NCBI GenBank assembly: GCA_011033025.1 | Contig: WFMF01000293.1 | Coordinates: forward strand, 158,925 to 222,924 | Reading direction: 5' to 3' | From: Beroe forskalii | Lineage: Eukaryota; Ctenophora; Nuda; Beroida; Beroidae | DNA: 64,000 bases | In this document: positions 50,001-59,545 of the stretch, one piece after another | Position numbering within the stretch: the first letter of the stretch is position 1 | Layout: each line of letters starts with the position of its first letter | Position numbers and translations under genes: made by a program | Notes under the pieces: generated by a model | Told to the model about the DNA's origin: nothing | The model's database searches: none | What the model saw: the letters and a program-made list of their open reading frames with translations, nothing else

Positions 50001-50873
50001 ATATAAGTATATAGTCTCGTATAAGGTAAAACCTGTATCGGTTGGATGGTGGATGTAGCTTAAGTCAATGTCAACGCAGGGATGATTAGTCAATTCTTTT
50101 GCTTCCATTCTGTAGTGTGAAAACTCCAATAATCTGTGCCAGTCAGTTTCAAATCGTGATTCTGTCATCGCCTCACCGTTTATTCGCAGTTCGTAAAACT
50201 GCGCGAAAATAACAATCTCTATCGTGTACGAAGGGGTGAAGACTTGGTGTTCGAACGTCACATGACTGAAAGAATCTGACATCCAATGACCATAATAACC
50301 CATGGCATTTAGTTGGGAATCCTCATAAACGTATAACTGTCTGCCCCAGTCAAACTGATATTGCTCAACATACAGTTGGTACAATATCAAGCCGGTCCTA
50401 TCGTAAAACTCGAACATATACCAGGGGTTGTACTCAGCCGGGTCTTCGTTGATGTGAAGGAGAATGGAGGCCCCAGGAAGGGGATCTCTGGCAGAAAAGT
50501 ACCAGATGTGATTTCCTTTAATAACCTTCCTGTGCTCCTCGCTTATCAAATCCCGTAGAATCACATTTCCTGAGTGATGCAGCTATAAACTTTCTGAGGG
50601 GTTGGGAGCAGCGGAAATAAAGCGTTCATCCAGTGTATGCAGTAAATCTGCGTATTGGAAATTGAAGTATTGCACTTAGTTGCTCCATCGAACATGAACT
50701 TTGCACCTGACCTACACTAATTTATAAACCAAATTGGCCAATTGGTGGGATCAGACATTGTCAAAGTCTGATTCCACCATCCGAGTACTCTTTGAATTGT
50801 ATTACTTACCTTGTTCGGCGATGGCTACAGTCAAGAGAAGTGTTACAAATAACTGTCTGGCGATAGGGTTCAT
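38225..50873 (-). CDS. Chimeric receptor: galectin-CCP-galectin-SRCR-LDLa-7TM, 11 exons, one in-frame stop
   Basis: Exons (minus strand): 50873-50810, 50569-50033, 49871-49692, 49417-49296, 49168-48820, 48514-48417, 48122-47879, 47690-47588, 47361-47207, 41397-41210, 41005-38225. Every junction is GT-AG and all phases agree over 4821 bases (1606 codons), strong support for one gene. Order: signal peptide (MNPIARQLFVTLLLTVAIA); galectin-like 1 (about 22-200); CCP/sushi (201-260); galectin-like 2 (261-417); SRCR (418-531, six Cys); Cys-rich linker (532-617); LDLa-like (618-700); further LDLa modules, two classical ones at about 1100-1161; seven membrane helices (1174-1527); Thr-rich tail. The 7TM has CWMP in TM6 and NPLLY in TM7 and resembles GRL101/LGR receptors. 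Likely a cell-surface glycan-recognising GPCR (inference). Oddity: codon 689 is TAA (40981-40979), so this allele may make only a secreted lectin part, or the 7TM part may start separately. Confidence 0.8.
41398..41523 (-). repeat. Introner-like element copy d (3' end of intron 9)
   Basis: On the minus strand: GCAAACGACTGGTTAC, TTCTCAATACATCCGG, GGTTGGCTGAAAATGCCC, GGTTAACCGGTATTTCG and the acceptor TTTCCTAATTGCAG. It is flanked by a 37-bp direct repeat (41368-41404 and 41524-41560, 35/37 identical) that includes the acceptor and first codons of exon 10. Confidence 0.85.
42104..42603. mobile_element. PIF/Harbinger-like MITE, 500 bp, in intron 9
   Basis: Ends GACCTGTTCTAGACAGG and CCTGTCTAGAACGGGTC are inverted repeats flanked by a 3-bp TAA duplication (42101-42103, 42604-42606), typical of PIF/Harbinger. 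Inside, TCTAGACAGG and the palindrome GAGCTATAGCTC recur many times in both orientations. No transposase frame. Confidence 0.8.
42775..43665. mobile_element. Possible diverged copy of repeat family Y
   Basis: Opens with the hairpin AGAAGGCCCGTTGGGCCTTCT, as do the other Y copies (GCCCGTTGGGCC core). Near its far end it has ACGTGCAG and CCATAGCAACG, also found near the ends of Y1 and Y2. The middle is too diverged for me to align by eye. Confidence 0.35.
43666..44891. other. Part of intron 9, no gene seen
   Basis: AT-rich with a loose GTTGAATTACTA repeat (43730-43800). Nothing coding on either strand. Confidence 0.45.
44892..45072. mobile_element. Fold-back MITE with three nested hairpins
   Basis: Outer inverted repeats (about 34 bp) are built on GTAAATACACACTTGAGTGT and its complement. 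Between them are three successive hairpins sharing the core CACTCGCAAGCTCGTG, each with its own complementary flanks (AATTG, AAATG, ATTCC). The sequence can form one long stem or a row of three. Confidence 0.8.
45073..46150. other. Part of intron 9, no gene seen
   Basis: Ordinary AT-rich sequence. One imperfect inverted pair near 45780-45960 (AAAATTCGTAC.. and ..GTACGAATTTT with AATACG blocks) suggests a small decayed fold-back of about 190 bp. Confidence 0.4.
46160..46490. repeat. 65-bp tandem satellite, about five units
   Basis: Unit contains CTGTGTGACATCTGTGTTAG, CCGTGAGGGAACTGTGTCAC and TGTGTCATAGTTAACTGTAT. It lies in intron 9 of the receptor gene. Confidence 0.9.
47362..47490 (-). repeat. 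Introner-like element copy b (3' half of intron 8)
   Basis: Shares TTCGGTTGGCTGAAAA-type blocks, GTTAACCGGTATTTCGG and the acceptor-proximal TTTCTCGTTTCCTCAG with copies a and d. Intron 8 is phase 2 and is two such copies head to tail. Confidence 0.85.
47491..47587 (-). repeat. Introner-like element copy c (5' half of intron 8)
   Basis: Begins at the donor as GTAGCGAACGACCGGAT, then TTCTCAATAAATCCGGTTAC, GTTTGGCTGAAAACGCCC and CCGGTATTTCGGTC. The start matches copy a and the middle matches copy d. Confidence 0.85.
48820..49417 (-). other. Galectin-like domain 2 (exons 4-5) of the receptor
   Basis: Exons 49417-49296 and 49168-48820 join to a full galectin fold: CRVSFNLL, DIMYHADFRF, REVIQNSRLNGVW, then PFFRLDNDVYVAI and FYRIAVNGVELKDKF. 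Relative to the canonical H-x-N-P-R / V-x-N / W-x-x-E-x-R site, His, Arg, Asn and Trp are present, while Asn becomes Asp and the Glu/Arg after the Trp are missing. This implies altered or lost galactoside specificity. Confidence 0.78.
49169..49295 (-). repeat. Introner-like element copy a (all of intron 4)
   Basis: The whole 127-bp phase-0 intron consists of the repeat. On the minus strand it begins GTAGCTAACGACCG at the donor, has GGTTGGCTAAAAACA in the middle and TTTCGGTTTCGGTTAACCG before the acceptor TTTCCTCCTCCCAG. Copies b-d share these blocks in the same order. Confidence 0.85.
49944..50569 (-). other. Galectin-like domain 1 exon of the receptor
   Basis: Exon 2 proper is 50569-50033; the frame stays open to 49944 through the donor. 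The core FYELRINGEAM and the strand before it (YTIEIVIFAQ) match the galectin F-x-V-x-VNG core. The sugar-binding H-N-R block is not recognisable and the domain has an insertion, so it is a diverged galectin-like fold that may not bind galactosides. Confidence 0.6.
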
Positions 50874-51024
50874 TCCTGCCAATAATCGGTAATACAGATA
50901 TTGATATAGTAAAACACTGTTATTGCCAAGTTCCACAACACGAATACAGATATTTACAAGCGATAAACTGCAATCGAAAATTTTAGCTGACTCACCCAAC
51001 ATCAACTCGATAAAACTCTTGGAG

Positions 51025-51120
51025 CTAACTAGAGATCTAACTACTAACTAGAGAACTAACTAGAGAACTAACTAGAGAACTAATTAGAGAACTAACTAGA
51101 CAACTAACTAGACAACTGAC
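51025..51120. repeat. 12-bp array (AACTAGAGAACT)n
   Basis: About eight units of TAACTAGAGAAC lie directly upstream of the receptor gene's first exon. Confidence 0.85.
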
Positions 51121-51139
51121 TATATTTCTATCTCGATAT

Positions 51140-51474
51140 ACGGCAGTTTAATCGATAGTTAAACAAATAACAAACCTACTCTAAACAACTAACAACTATC
51201 TAAAATTTCGGTGGTGGGTAAAATTGTAAGAGGAAGTGTAGACAGTAGTAGATTAAGTCAAGAAACTGTTCACTTCTCGCAACGAGAACAATAAAATATG
51301 CCAAAATGACGCCTCGCATTATGGCAGACTCCCTAAAAGCTACATGCAGGGAACTTGGAGATAACGAAGTGTCTCATGAATATTGATATAAGACCTGTAG
51401 ACCTTGAGACTGGCACACGCAAATAGACTATTTTATGCCATTGTTTTGCCATGACATCATGTTCTACTGCTAAA
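51140..51474. other. Upstream region of the receptor gene, nothing specific seen
   Basis: AT-rich. No TATA or initiator can be assigned with confidence for the minus-strand gene starting at 50873. Confidence 0.3.
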
Positions 51475-51620
51475 AGGGGGGATGGCCCTGCGAGAGATCC
51501 TGTCAGTCCTTCAGTACAGGTGCGCCGCCTCGAGGGGAGAAACCCCCCACGACACCAGCTGGGGACTGTGGCTTGGGACTATGGATGGGAACGAGTCCCG
51601 TACCAGCTCCCCAAATAAGC
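51475..51620 (+). mobile_element. SINE-like fragment 1 (GTCCCGTACC family)
   Basis: A G+C-rich island with GGGGATGGCCCTGCGAGAG, then GATGGGAACGAGTCCCGTACC. The same order of blocks occurs at 52077-52165 and 53735-53905. It looks like a dispersed short element but has no clear tRNA promoter boxes. Confidence 0.4.
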
Positions 51621-52076
51621 AAATATCCTATTCTTTTGTTGTGCAGCAGCTTTAAACAATTGCCCAACGAGACAAACTGCTTAGTTTCAACCCCTTATTC
51701 AAGTATTTCCTCCATACCTACCCACTACCTCCCCTATGAATATGCAGATTTGCTCTGTTTAGAATTACAGAGAGTGTTACAAGTGTATCTAATTTTCGTT
51801 GCCTTATGACTAATTAATGACTGAAAATTATATTCAAATAGCACATGACACATCTAGTGTGTAAGGGTAAATATGATGAAATTAGGGATAGTACCCTTTA
51901 TCCATAAGTACTGAATCCCTCCTGCGGCCTGCTGAAGCAATGTGCCAATTCGGGGTTGCTAGCCAGTGGCCTCACCATCAATTAGTCAAATACACAGACA
52001 GTTAGTGAGTTAGCAGTACAAAAGGGGAGAAAGATTGTATAAAAGTATAAGCATCCTGACTACTATCTGTGAGAAG

Positions 52077-52165
52077 TCCAGGCAGTCCCCCAGCGCAGAG
52101 GGTCTCGGTGTCTCAGTGATGGGATTGGGATCTAGTCCCGTACCTCCCAGGGACACCAGTGTTCT
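52077..52165 (+). mobile_element. SINE-like fragment 2 (GTCCCGTACC family)
   Basis: Contains CCAGGCAGTCCCCCAGCGC and ATCTAGTCCCGTACCTCCC. Shorter and more diverged than the other two. Confidence 0.35.
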
Positions 52166-53734
52166 GGAAGCTCATTGAGATATACCCGGGCACACAAGAG
52201 ATCAAAGAAAACCAAGAGGCTGATATGATATTATACGGGCTAAACTGTGTAAGCTAGCTGATTGTGATAAAAACGTGAACAATGAGGCCAGCTGGCCAAG
52301 TTTTCAAATGATTAATTAGTTTGTTATTAAATTAACAATGAACCAAGGAAGTATCACATGGTAAACTGAGTGTCCGTATTCAGTTAACTAGTTTATGTGG
52401 TAGCTATGAACTGACTACTTTATATTAATGTTATTTTAATTCTATGCTAACACAGCAAAACATTACCCCAGGACCAGTGAAGCTAAGCAACGTTAGAGTC
52501 AAAGAAAGCGAACCGATCCAACTGGAAGAGTTCCGTCGAGACAAAACACCTGAGTTCGACCATGTGACCCAAGTCCGCTGCAACAGTAGCTGCAGTCAGA
52601 ACAGGTAGGAAATATATAATTGTAAAATTAAAATCAATCGCATGGCCGTTATTTCTATAATTTGGTCTCAGTAACTGAGACCAAATTTCAGAAATAGCAG
52701 CCCGAAAATGAGTCTTGCTAGGTCTTTTTGCTTATACAATCAGTTACTTAAATGTATATAAATTCATTGAAAAACAATCAGTTACTAACAAACGCATCAA
52801 AACCTACAATACATGAAAATTCGGGATTGCCACCCAAAAACGGTGATCTTAACTCTTTCGTGCGTGGTTTGTTACTTTATTAACTATTAACGCATCAAAC
52901 CTCCCCTCTATTCTCAGAAGGGTTGAACAGATTTCGGGATCCTACAGTTGTTATATCGCAAATTATCACACGAGGCCACCCATCACCCATGATATAACGG
53001 TGATGTCCCAATTTCGGTATTTACGCTGCCTACATCAGTGGTTTGTTTCAGGATTTTTAGTATAATTTATTTCTATTCCACTATTACGACGCGCGTTTAT
53101 CAATAGCCGATAACTTGCACCCATTTTTTCTTGTTTACCGCCTAGATTTGGTTTTATATTTGGGCTTCATTTGCTCCTTTACCCGAATTATAATCACGGG
53201 AGGGTGATAATCCCTCTTATCCTTGCAGGAGGGTATAATTATACACGAGACTTTCCAGGGCGATGTTATGGGGTGAGGACTCCTCACCCCATTACATTAT
53301 TATTATTATGGACCGTATCTGAAAAATTATTTTAGAAATTTCGTATCTCGTTTTTCCAACCGAACTAGGAGCTATTTTCTCGGACGAGAAGCTTGCAGGA
53401 TGGTACAATGATTGTGTGTGCGGGTATAACATCACAGCTTAATAGTCACACACGAAACTAACACGGTTTAATCTCATCGACGTGACACTTTACGCTATGA
53501 TAATGACGCAACATCTCATTCGCTTATTTACCTACATGTACATATTCGATATTACATCATCGCACACACAGATATAGGTATTATGGGAAGATTAGTGATG
53601 CAATTAGACCCTTTCATTGCATTGCTATACCCCCAACACACTGATATTAAACAAACAATACTCACTCTCAGAAGTGGATGTGGGACAGGCACTTAATTCG
53701 ATTGAATATCCGCATAACAGCTTTACTACTCAGC
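52166..53734. other. Intergenic DNA, no gene seen
   Basis: AT-rich, with short inverted repeats such as TTTGGTCTCAGTAACTGAGA (52660) and GGGTGAGGACTCCTCACCCC (53272). No coding signal. Confidence 0.4.
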
Positions 53735-53910
53735 GGGGGATGGGCCTGCGAGGGCCCAGGCAGCGCCCAGGAGTGAAAGCTGCAGGCCGAGGCAAACGCT
53801 TTCGTGCTCCCGGGTGCCCAGATGGGACGAGAGTCCCGTACCTCCCCAGGTTGCCACTCTGCCGGGGCAGGATGGCGTTCCCGGCCCAGCGGCGGGGTCA
53901 AGCCCCTCCT
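53735..53910 (+). mobile_element. SINE-like fragment 3 (GTCCCGTACC family)
   Basis: Most complete of the three: GGGGATGGGCCTGCGAGGGC, CCAGGCAGCGCCCAGGAGTG and GAGAGTCCCGTACCTCCCC. The long open frames here on both strands follow from its G+C content. Confidence 0.4.
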
Positions 53911-54109
53911 TCTGCGACCGGAGCGAGGGCTACCTCCGCGACGTCGTCTAGGGACGTCCTCCATGAAACACTTCCATTCTCTTTCTTGCATCCCAAAATC
54001 TTCATTCCTCGCTCTCCAGATATCCGATTTTAACTAATCTGTCAATCCGCTCGACTGGAGATTGAAGTAAAATCACTCATTCAATCCTGGCCAATCGTTC
54101 AATCAGTCA

Positions 54110-54722
54110 CGTATTCAATCAGTCACTCCTCAATCACTCACTTACTCACTAATTTACTCACTAATTTACCCACTCATTCACTCACTAACTCACTCTCTCA
54201 CTCACTCACTCACTCACTCACTCACTCACTCACTCACTCACTCACTCACTCACTCACTCACTCACTCACTCACTCACTCACTCACTCACTCACTCACTCA
54301 CTCACTCACTAACTCAAGCACACAATCACTCACTCACTCACTCACTCACTCACTCACTCACTCACTCACTCACTCACTCACTCACTTTCTCACCCACTCA
54401 CTCACTCACTCAATCACTCACTCACTCACTCTCTCACTCACTAACTCAAGCACACAATGACTCACTCACTCACTCACTCACTCACTCACTCACTCACTCA
54501 CTCACTCACTCACTCACTCACTCACTCACCCACTCACTCACTCACTCAATCACTCACTCACTCACTCACTCACTAACTCAAGCACACAATCACTCACTCA
54601 CTCACTCACTCACTCACTCACTCACTCACTCACTCACTCACTCACTCACTCACTCAATCACTCACTCACTCACTCACTCACTCACTCACTCACTCTATCA
54701 CTCAATCACTCACTCACTTACT
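54110..54722. repeat. (CACT)n microsatellite with higher-order pattern
   Basis: Over 600 bp of CACT tetramers. Interruptions AACTCAAGCACACAATCACT recur at about 54310, 54440 and 54585, so larger blocks were duplicated. Confidence 0.95.
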
Positions 54723-54759
54723 CAAGGCTCCGGAGGCGGCCTTCTAGTATGGTTGAGCT

Positions 54760-54885
54760 CAAATTGGTAAACAGTGTGGCAAAGCATGAAAATCTGCCTC
54801 TTATCACTGCCACATATTCACACTATATTTTCCACACTCCTGTGTGCCCGGCAGTGTGGCAACTGTGACACTGTAACGGAGTAGC
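54760..54885. repeat. Stray GTGTGGCA/TGCCACA cluster
   Basis: Copies of CAGTGTGGCAA and CTGCCACA in both orientations, as in the ends of the hAT-like MITE at 8048-9438, but without its full terminal repeat. Probably a decayed relative. Confidence 0.5.
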
Positions 54886-55429
54886 TGGACTATCTTGAAC
54901 CATGACAAAACTTCGATTTTCAGTATGTTCCCACCAATAGATTATCCTGAAACTGTGCAGGGATGTTCATTTCATCCTTGTTTTTCAGAAACTATTAACA
55001 AAAGGGGGTGGGTCTTAGTGAGAATTTTCGAGATATAAGGTCAAACGCAAGAAAATACTGACGAAAATGGTTCAAAAATGGCAAAAAGTTAAAACATTTC
55101 GAGGAGCGCGCTAGGATTTTCATGTGATGATCATCGCGCGCACGACACATTAAATGATGATTTTGTAGATTCCAATATCACACGTTCTCAAATATATCAT
55201 GCAGCTGCACGATCAATACAATCACTCTACAGTCGTCCGGTCGCTCCATCAAAATTGTTTTGTTCTGATTGCAGGTATGGAAAAATGTCGATGCCGAATT
55301 TTCCCAAATGACCGGGGATCTTAATTTCGAAATGCAAATCTTTTTATGGCTTTTTAGATGCACAGCGGATGGCTGTATAGAATCATTGTCACCCTTCGCC
55401 AGTAACAAAGTTTCACGCACCATTAACTG

Positions 55430-56250
55430 ATTTTCCCCGCAGCAGTAACAAAGTCCCCCCGCACCAGTAACAAAGTTCCCCCGAACCAGTAGTAAAGTTC
55501 TTCCCGCACCAGTTACAAAGTCCCCCCTCACCGCACCAGTAACAAAGTTCCCCCGAACCAGTAACACAGTTCCCCCCGCACCAGTTACAAAGTTCCCCCG
55601 CACCAGTACACAGTTCCCCCCCCCCCCGCACCAGTGACAAAATTGCCCCTGCACCAGTAACAAAGTTCCCCCGCACCAGTAACAAAGTTCCCCCGCACCA
55701 GTAACAGAGTTCCCCCGTAGCAGTTACAGAGTTCCCCGTACCAGTTACAAAGTTCCCCCGCACCAGTTACAAAGTTCCCCCGCACCAGTAACAAAGTTCC
55801 CCCCAACCAGTAACACAGTTCCCCCCGCACCAGTTACAAAGTTCCCCCGCACCAGTACACAGTCCCCCCCCGCACCAGTGACAAAATTGCCCCTGCACCA
55901 GTAACAAAGTTCCCCCGCACCAGTAACAAAGTTCCCCGCACAGTAACAGAGTTCCCCCGTAGCAGTTACAGAGTTCCCCGTACCAGTTACAAAGTTCCCC
56001 CGCACCAGTTACAAAGTTCCCACCGCACCAGTAACAAAGTTCCCCCGAGCCAGTAACTCGGTTCCCCCGCACTAGTAACAAAGTTCTCCCGCACCAGTAA
56101 CAATGTTCTCCCATACCAGTAACAAAGTTCCCCCGCACCAATAACAAAGTTCCCCGCACTAGCCACTAGTAACAAAGTTCCTCATACCAGTAACGCAGTT
56201 CCCCCGCACTAGAAACAAAGTTCCCCCGCACCAGTAACCAAGCTCCCCCA
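55430..56250 (-). repeat. G-rich minisatellite, inverted copy
   Basis: The same 22-bp unit as 6990-7500 in reverse complement (GCACCAGTAACAAAGTTCCC). It is longer than in the left arm, with a duplicated block of about 300 bp (55600-55790 resembles 55840-56030). Confidence 0.9.
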
Positions 56251-59200
56251 CACAATTGAACCATTTTATTCCTCCAGTTCCCTCATTTAAGACATACTTG
56301 ATCATAACTCAAATAAGCAGTACGGATTATTGGTTGGTAAGTCTAAAATGCGTATAGTAAGTATATACAGCAATTCTCGATAAACATAAATAGTACAAAA
56401 AGTAAAAATAATTCGTCGTTAGTATAAGTGTTCATAAATCATAACCCATCAGAATAACATATACAAAGTTTAGATAAAATGTGGTATATATAAATAAGTC
56501 AGCTTTATTCTTTCGTATCGGTCTTCTTTTCTTCTTCTTCTTTGTGAATCATCCTCGTCGGTGCTTTTGTCTTTCTTTCTCGTCTCAGCTCCAGAAGTTG
56601 TCCTGCCAATGTGACAGGGCCCCGCCAGCACCTTCCAACGCTCCATCAAATGCCAAGTTGTAGTTTATTTGGTACCTTCAACCCATCGGATGGGTCTCAG
56701 CGTCCATTCACCACGGCATCTTTCCCAGCTCTACCGAAGTCTTGGCAGTCATGAGGCACTTGTAGAAGCTCTTGAGAGTTTGGTATGTCTGGTGAGCTCG
56801 GTATCCCTGAACCAGGTGGTCGAAGGAGGCGAGGATCGCAGCATACCGAATCTGGTCCACCATGGTGATACTGTGCAGGTTCTCTGGAGTGTGGATCCGG
56901 GCTGGAGGAGTGGGGATTCTGCACTGCGTGGAAGCTTGCTGTGGTGACGGGATCCGGGACTGTGTTGGTGCTTGAGGGGGAGAGGGAATCCTTGCGTGAG
57001 GTGGGGTAGGGATCCTTGTTTGAGGGGGAGTAGGGATCCTTGTTTGAGGGGGAGTAGGGATCCTTGTCTGAGGGGGAGTAGGGATCCTGGCATGGATAGC
57101 AGGGGGTGAGGGGATCCTTGCAGGAGCTGCAGATACAGGCGGTGGAGAAGTCTTCTGCTCTACCTTCACGGGGAACGCTTGGACCGTGGGAATCTTGACA
57201 GCTTGGACTATGGTGTACTGGGGTGGCTTGGGCGCCAGTCTGGGAGTTGGTCGTGGGGCTATCTTCGTTGGGGAAGGTCTGGAGTAGGGGTGGTGTCTGG
57301 GGGACTTCTTCTCCTCCTTTATCTTCAGGTTGCTGGAGACTGGTGACTCCTCTCCGAGAGGTTTGATGTCAGGGAAAGGGTTAACTTCCCTCAGACTCTT
57401 CACGTTGGTGATGTACAGCTGAGTTGGGTTCACTGTCGGCTTGGTGGGTGTGACAGAGTGCTCCGGGGAGGTGCTTGGAGACTTGGCAACCGGGGTGAAG
57501 GCTGACTTGTGGAGCTCGTCCAGGGGCCTCTTCCGTCCTCTCTCCGTCTGGCAGTTCTTGTCCGAGAAGGGTATCCGTTTCTCCGGTGACATCAGGGCCA
57601 GTGTGAAGGGTCCGGTGGTCTCGGCTTTGCCGTGGGACAGGACCATGTGTCGGTGGATGTTTCGCGGCTGGGAGAACTTCCTGCTGCACTCGCCACACTT
57701 GTACGGCCTCGTCTCAGACACCGTGTCGTGTTCCTTGATGTGCAGCTTCAGCTTAGCTAGCGTGCTGTAAGTTGTGGGGCAGACCGAGCAGGCGTAGGGC
57801 TTCTCGTTGGGACATGTCCTCCTGCAACCCCCGTAGTTCTCAATCTTTTTAAATTCACCTGAAATAGTGTGTTGTTATAGCTCAGCTGTACATGATAGTT
57901 ATTGAAATTATGAAATACTTTCAGGTTTGAGTAAACAAGAACAACTGTTAGAGTGTCGGAAATAAAGTGTGACGAAAATAACAAGAAGTTGGAGCTCTCT
58001 TGAGTCGAGGTACTTGCTCTTAGACAGCGATGAGAACTTCATAAAAAGTCTGCTGAAAAGGTCCCTCTTAGAGGGACAAAACAACAACTCGGAATCCTGG
58101 AGTAACGAAAACTTTCTGGCCTTTGCTCCGATTGAGCTCACTAAGACAAACTGTAGCTCATCTGACCAATGTTAGTGTTATACTTCAATATTCCAATTCA
58201 AACTCATTGCAGTAATTAACAGGTTCAAAAGGTCGACCATTGGCACAAGGTGGAAGGATTTTTTTTTTTATTTATTTGATATCTCAAACGAATGTGTGTT
58301 GTAAAGTGTTGTAAGGTGTAAGAAACTAACAGCACTTGAAAGTCAAGTGCAACAACTTTCATGTTGTAATGAGAGTTGTGAAAATTTATGAGAGTTATAC
58401 ATGAAAGTCGTACTTGATGAGTTGTACGTGATAAGGCTTTATTTCAGTGCTATAGGCAAAGATGTCTATTGAATTAGTATATTCCTATGAAGATAAATGA
58501 CTGTGAATAAATATAATGAAATGGGGCCTGATTGGTGTAGCAGGTGGTCCCTAGGGGCACTCTTAAGCATATAGCAACTGTGTCCTTTCTCCAGCCACAC
58601 ATACTGCTACACTGATCAATTGGTCCCCTGAAACGGAATTGGTCAATTTGGTCAATTGGTGATTTATAGTGAATTCATTAGACCGGTTCCAAATAGCCTT
58701 ATAAATTGCTTCATGTAAATTATATAAAATAGATCTCTCTATACACTTGGTGCTCACCAAGGTGCGTACTTTACTGTCATAACATGAAGTATGTGCTTTG
58801 CAAAGGGGTCTGGTATCATTCTCCTTTGTATAGCGGACCAAGCTCAAGAGCTATCTATACCATGGCGTAGCATCAACATGCCAAGCCATGCTTCATTTAA
58901 ATAGGCCTCCACTGGTCTGATGAATTTTAACGGTACCTATCGACACAATACAGATAATACCATATAGATATGATAATCACGTCTTTAACATACTGAGATA
59001 TTACAAAACTTCCTGAGATAATCATACTATTATGAACCATTCTTAAATTATTGAATTGTCTGTATCTATCTGATGAATTCAAAACGTAGACACCTAATTA
59101 ATAAGATAATCTGTCCCCCTCAAATATTTTCATGAATAGTAAAACTGGGTAACGTTATGCCTTCATCGTTCTTTTGTGTGTGTTTTTGATTGTAATTTGT

Positions 59201-59274
59201 GGAGATCAATAAAAAACTTTGTTTACTTAAAACTTTGTTTACTTCTTATTAAGTTACTAGAATAATTTCTGCTG

Positions 59275-59435
59275 TCGATAGGGGGTTTAATTTTGGGGGG
59301 TTAAATTTTTGCTGTCGATAGGGGGTTTAATTTTGGGGGGTTTAATTTAACCCCCTGGTGGATATAACAAATTTCCAATAGGGGGCTTAATTTTGGGGGG
59401 TTTTGGGGGGTTGGCCCCCCCCCCCAAAATATCAA
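59275..59435. repeat. G-rich tandem: GGGGGTTTAATTTTGGGGGG
   Basis: Several units of ATAGGGGGTTTAATTTTGGG with the related GCTGTCGATAGG lead, ending in a run of 12 or so C. Possible G-quadruplex former. Confidence 0.8.
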
Positions 59436-59545
59436 TTAACAATGTCATGCGATCACGATCCTCGTGTGGGCACTGGGCCGTGGGGATCAGGAAGTTACAG
59501 TCTTATCATAATAAAACCTAATATAGTCACAGTTTCCTCTGACCT

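Noticed and set aside
53617..54033. 138-residue plus-strand and 107-residue minus-strand frames
   Set aside because: Open on both strands because the SINE-like island is G+C-rich; no domain.
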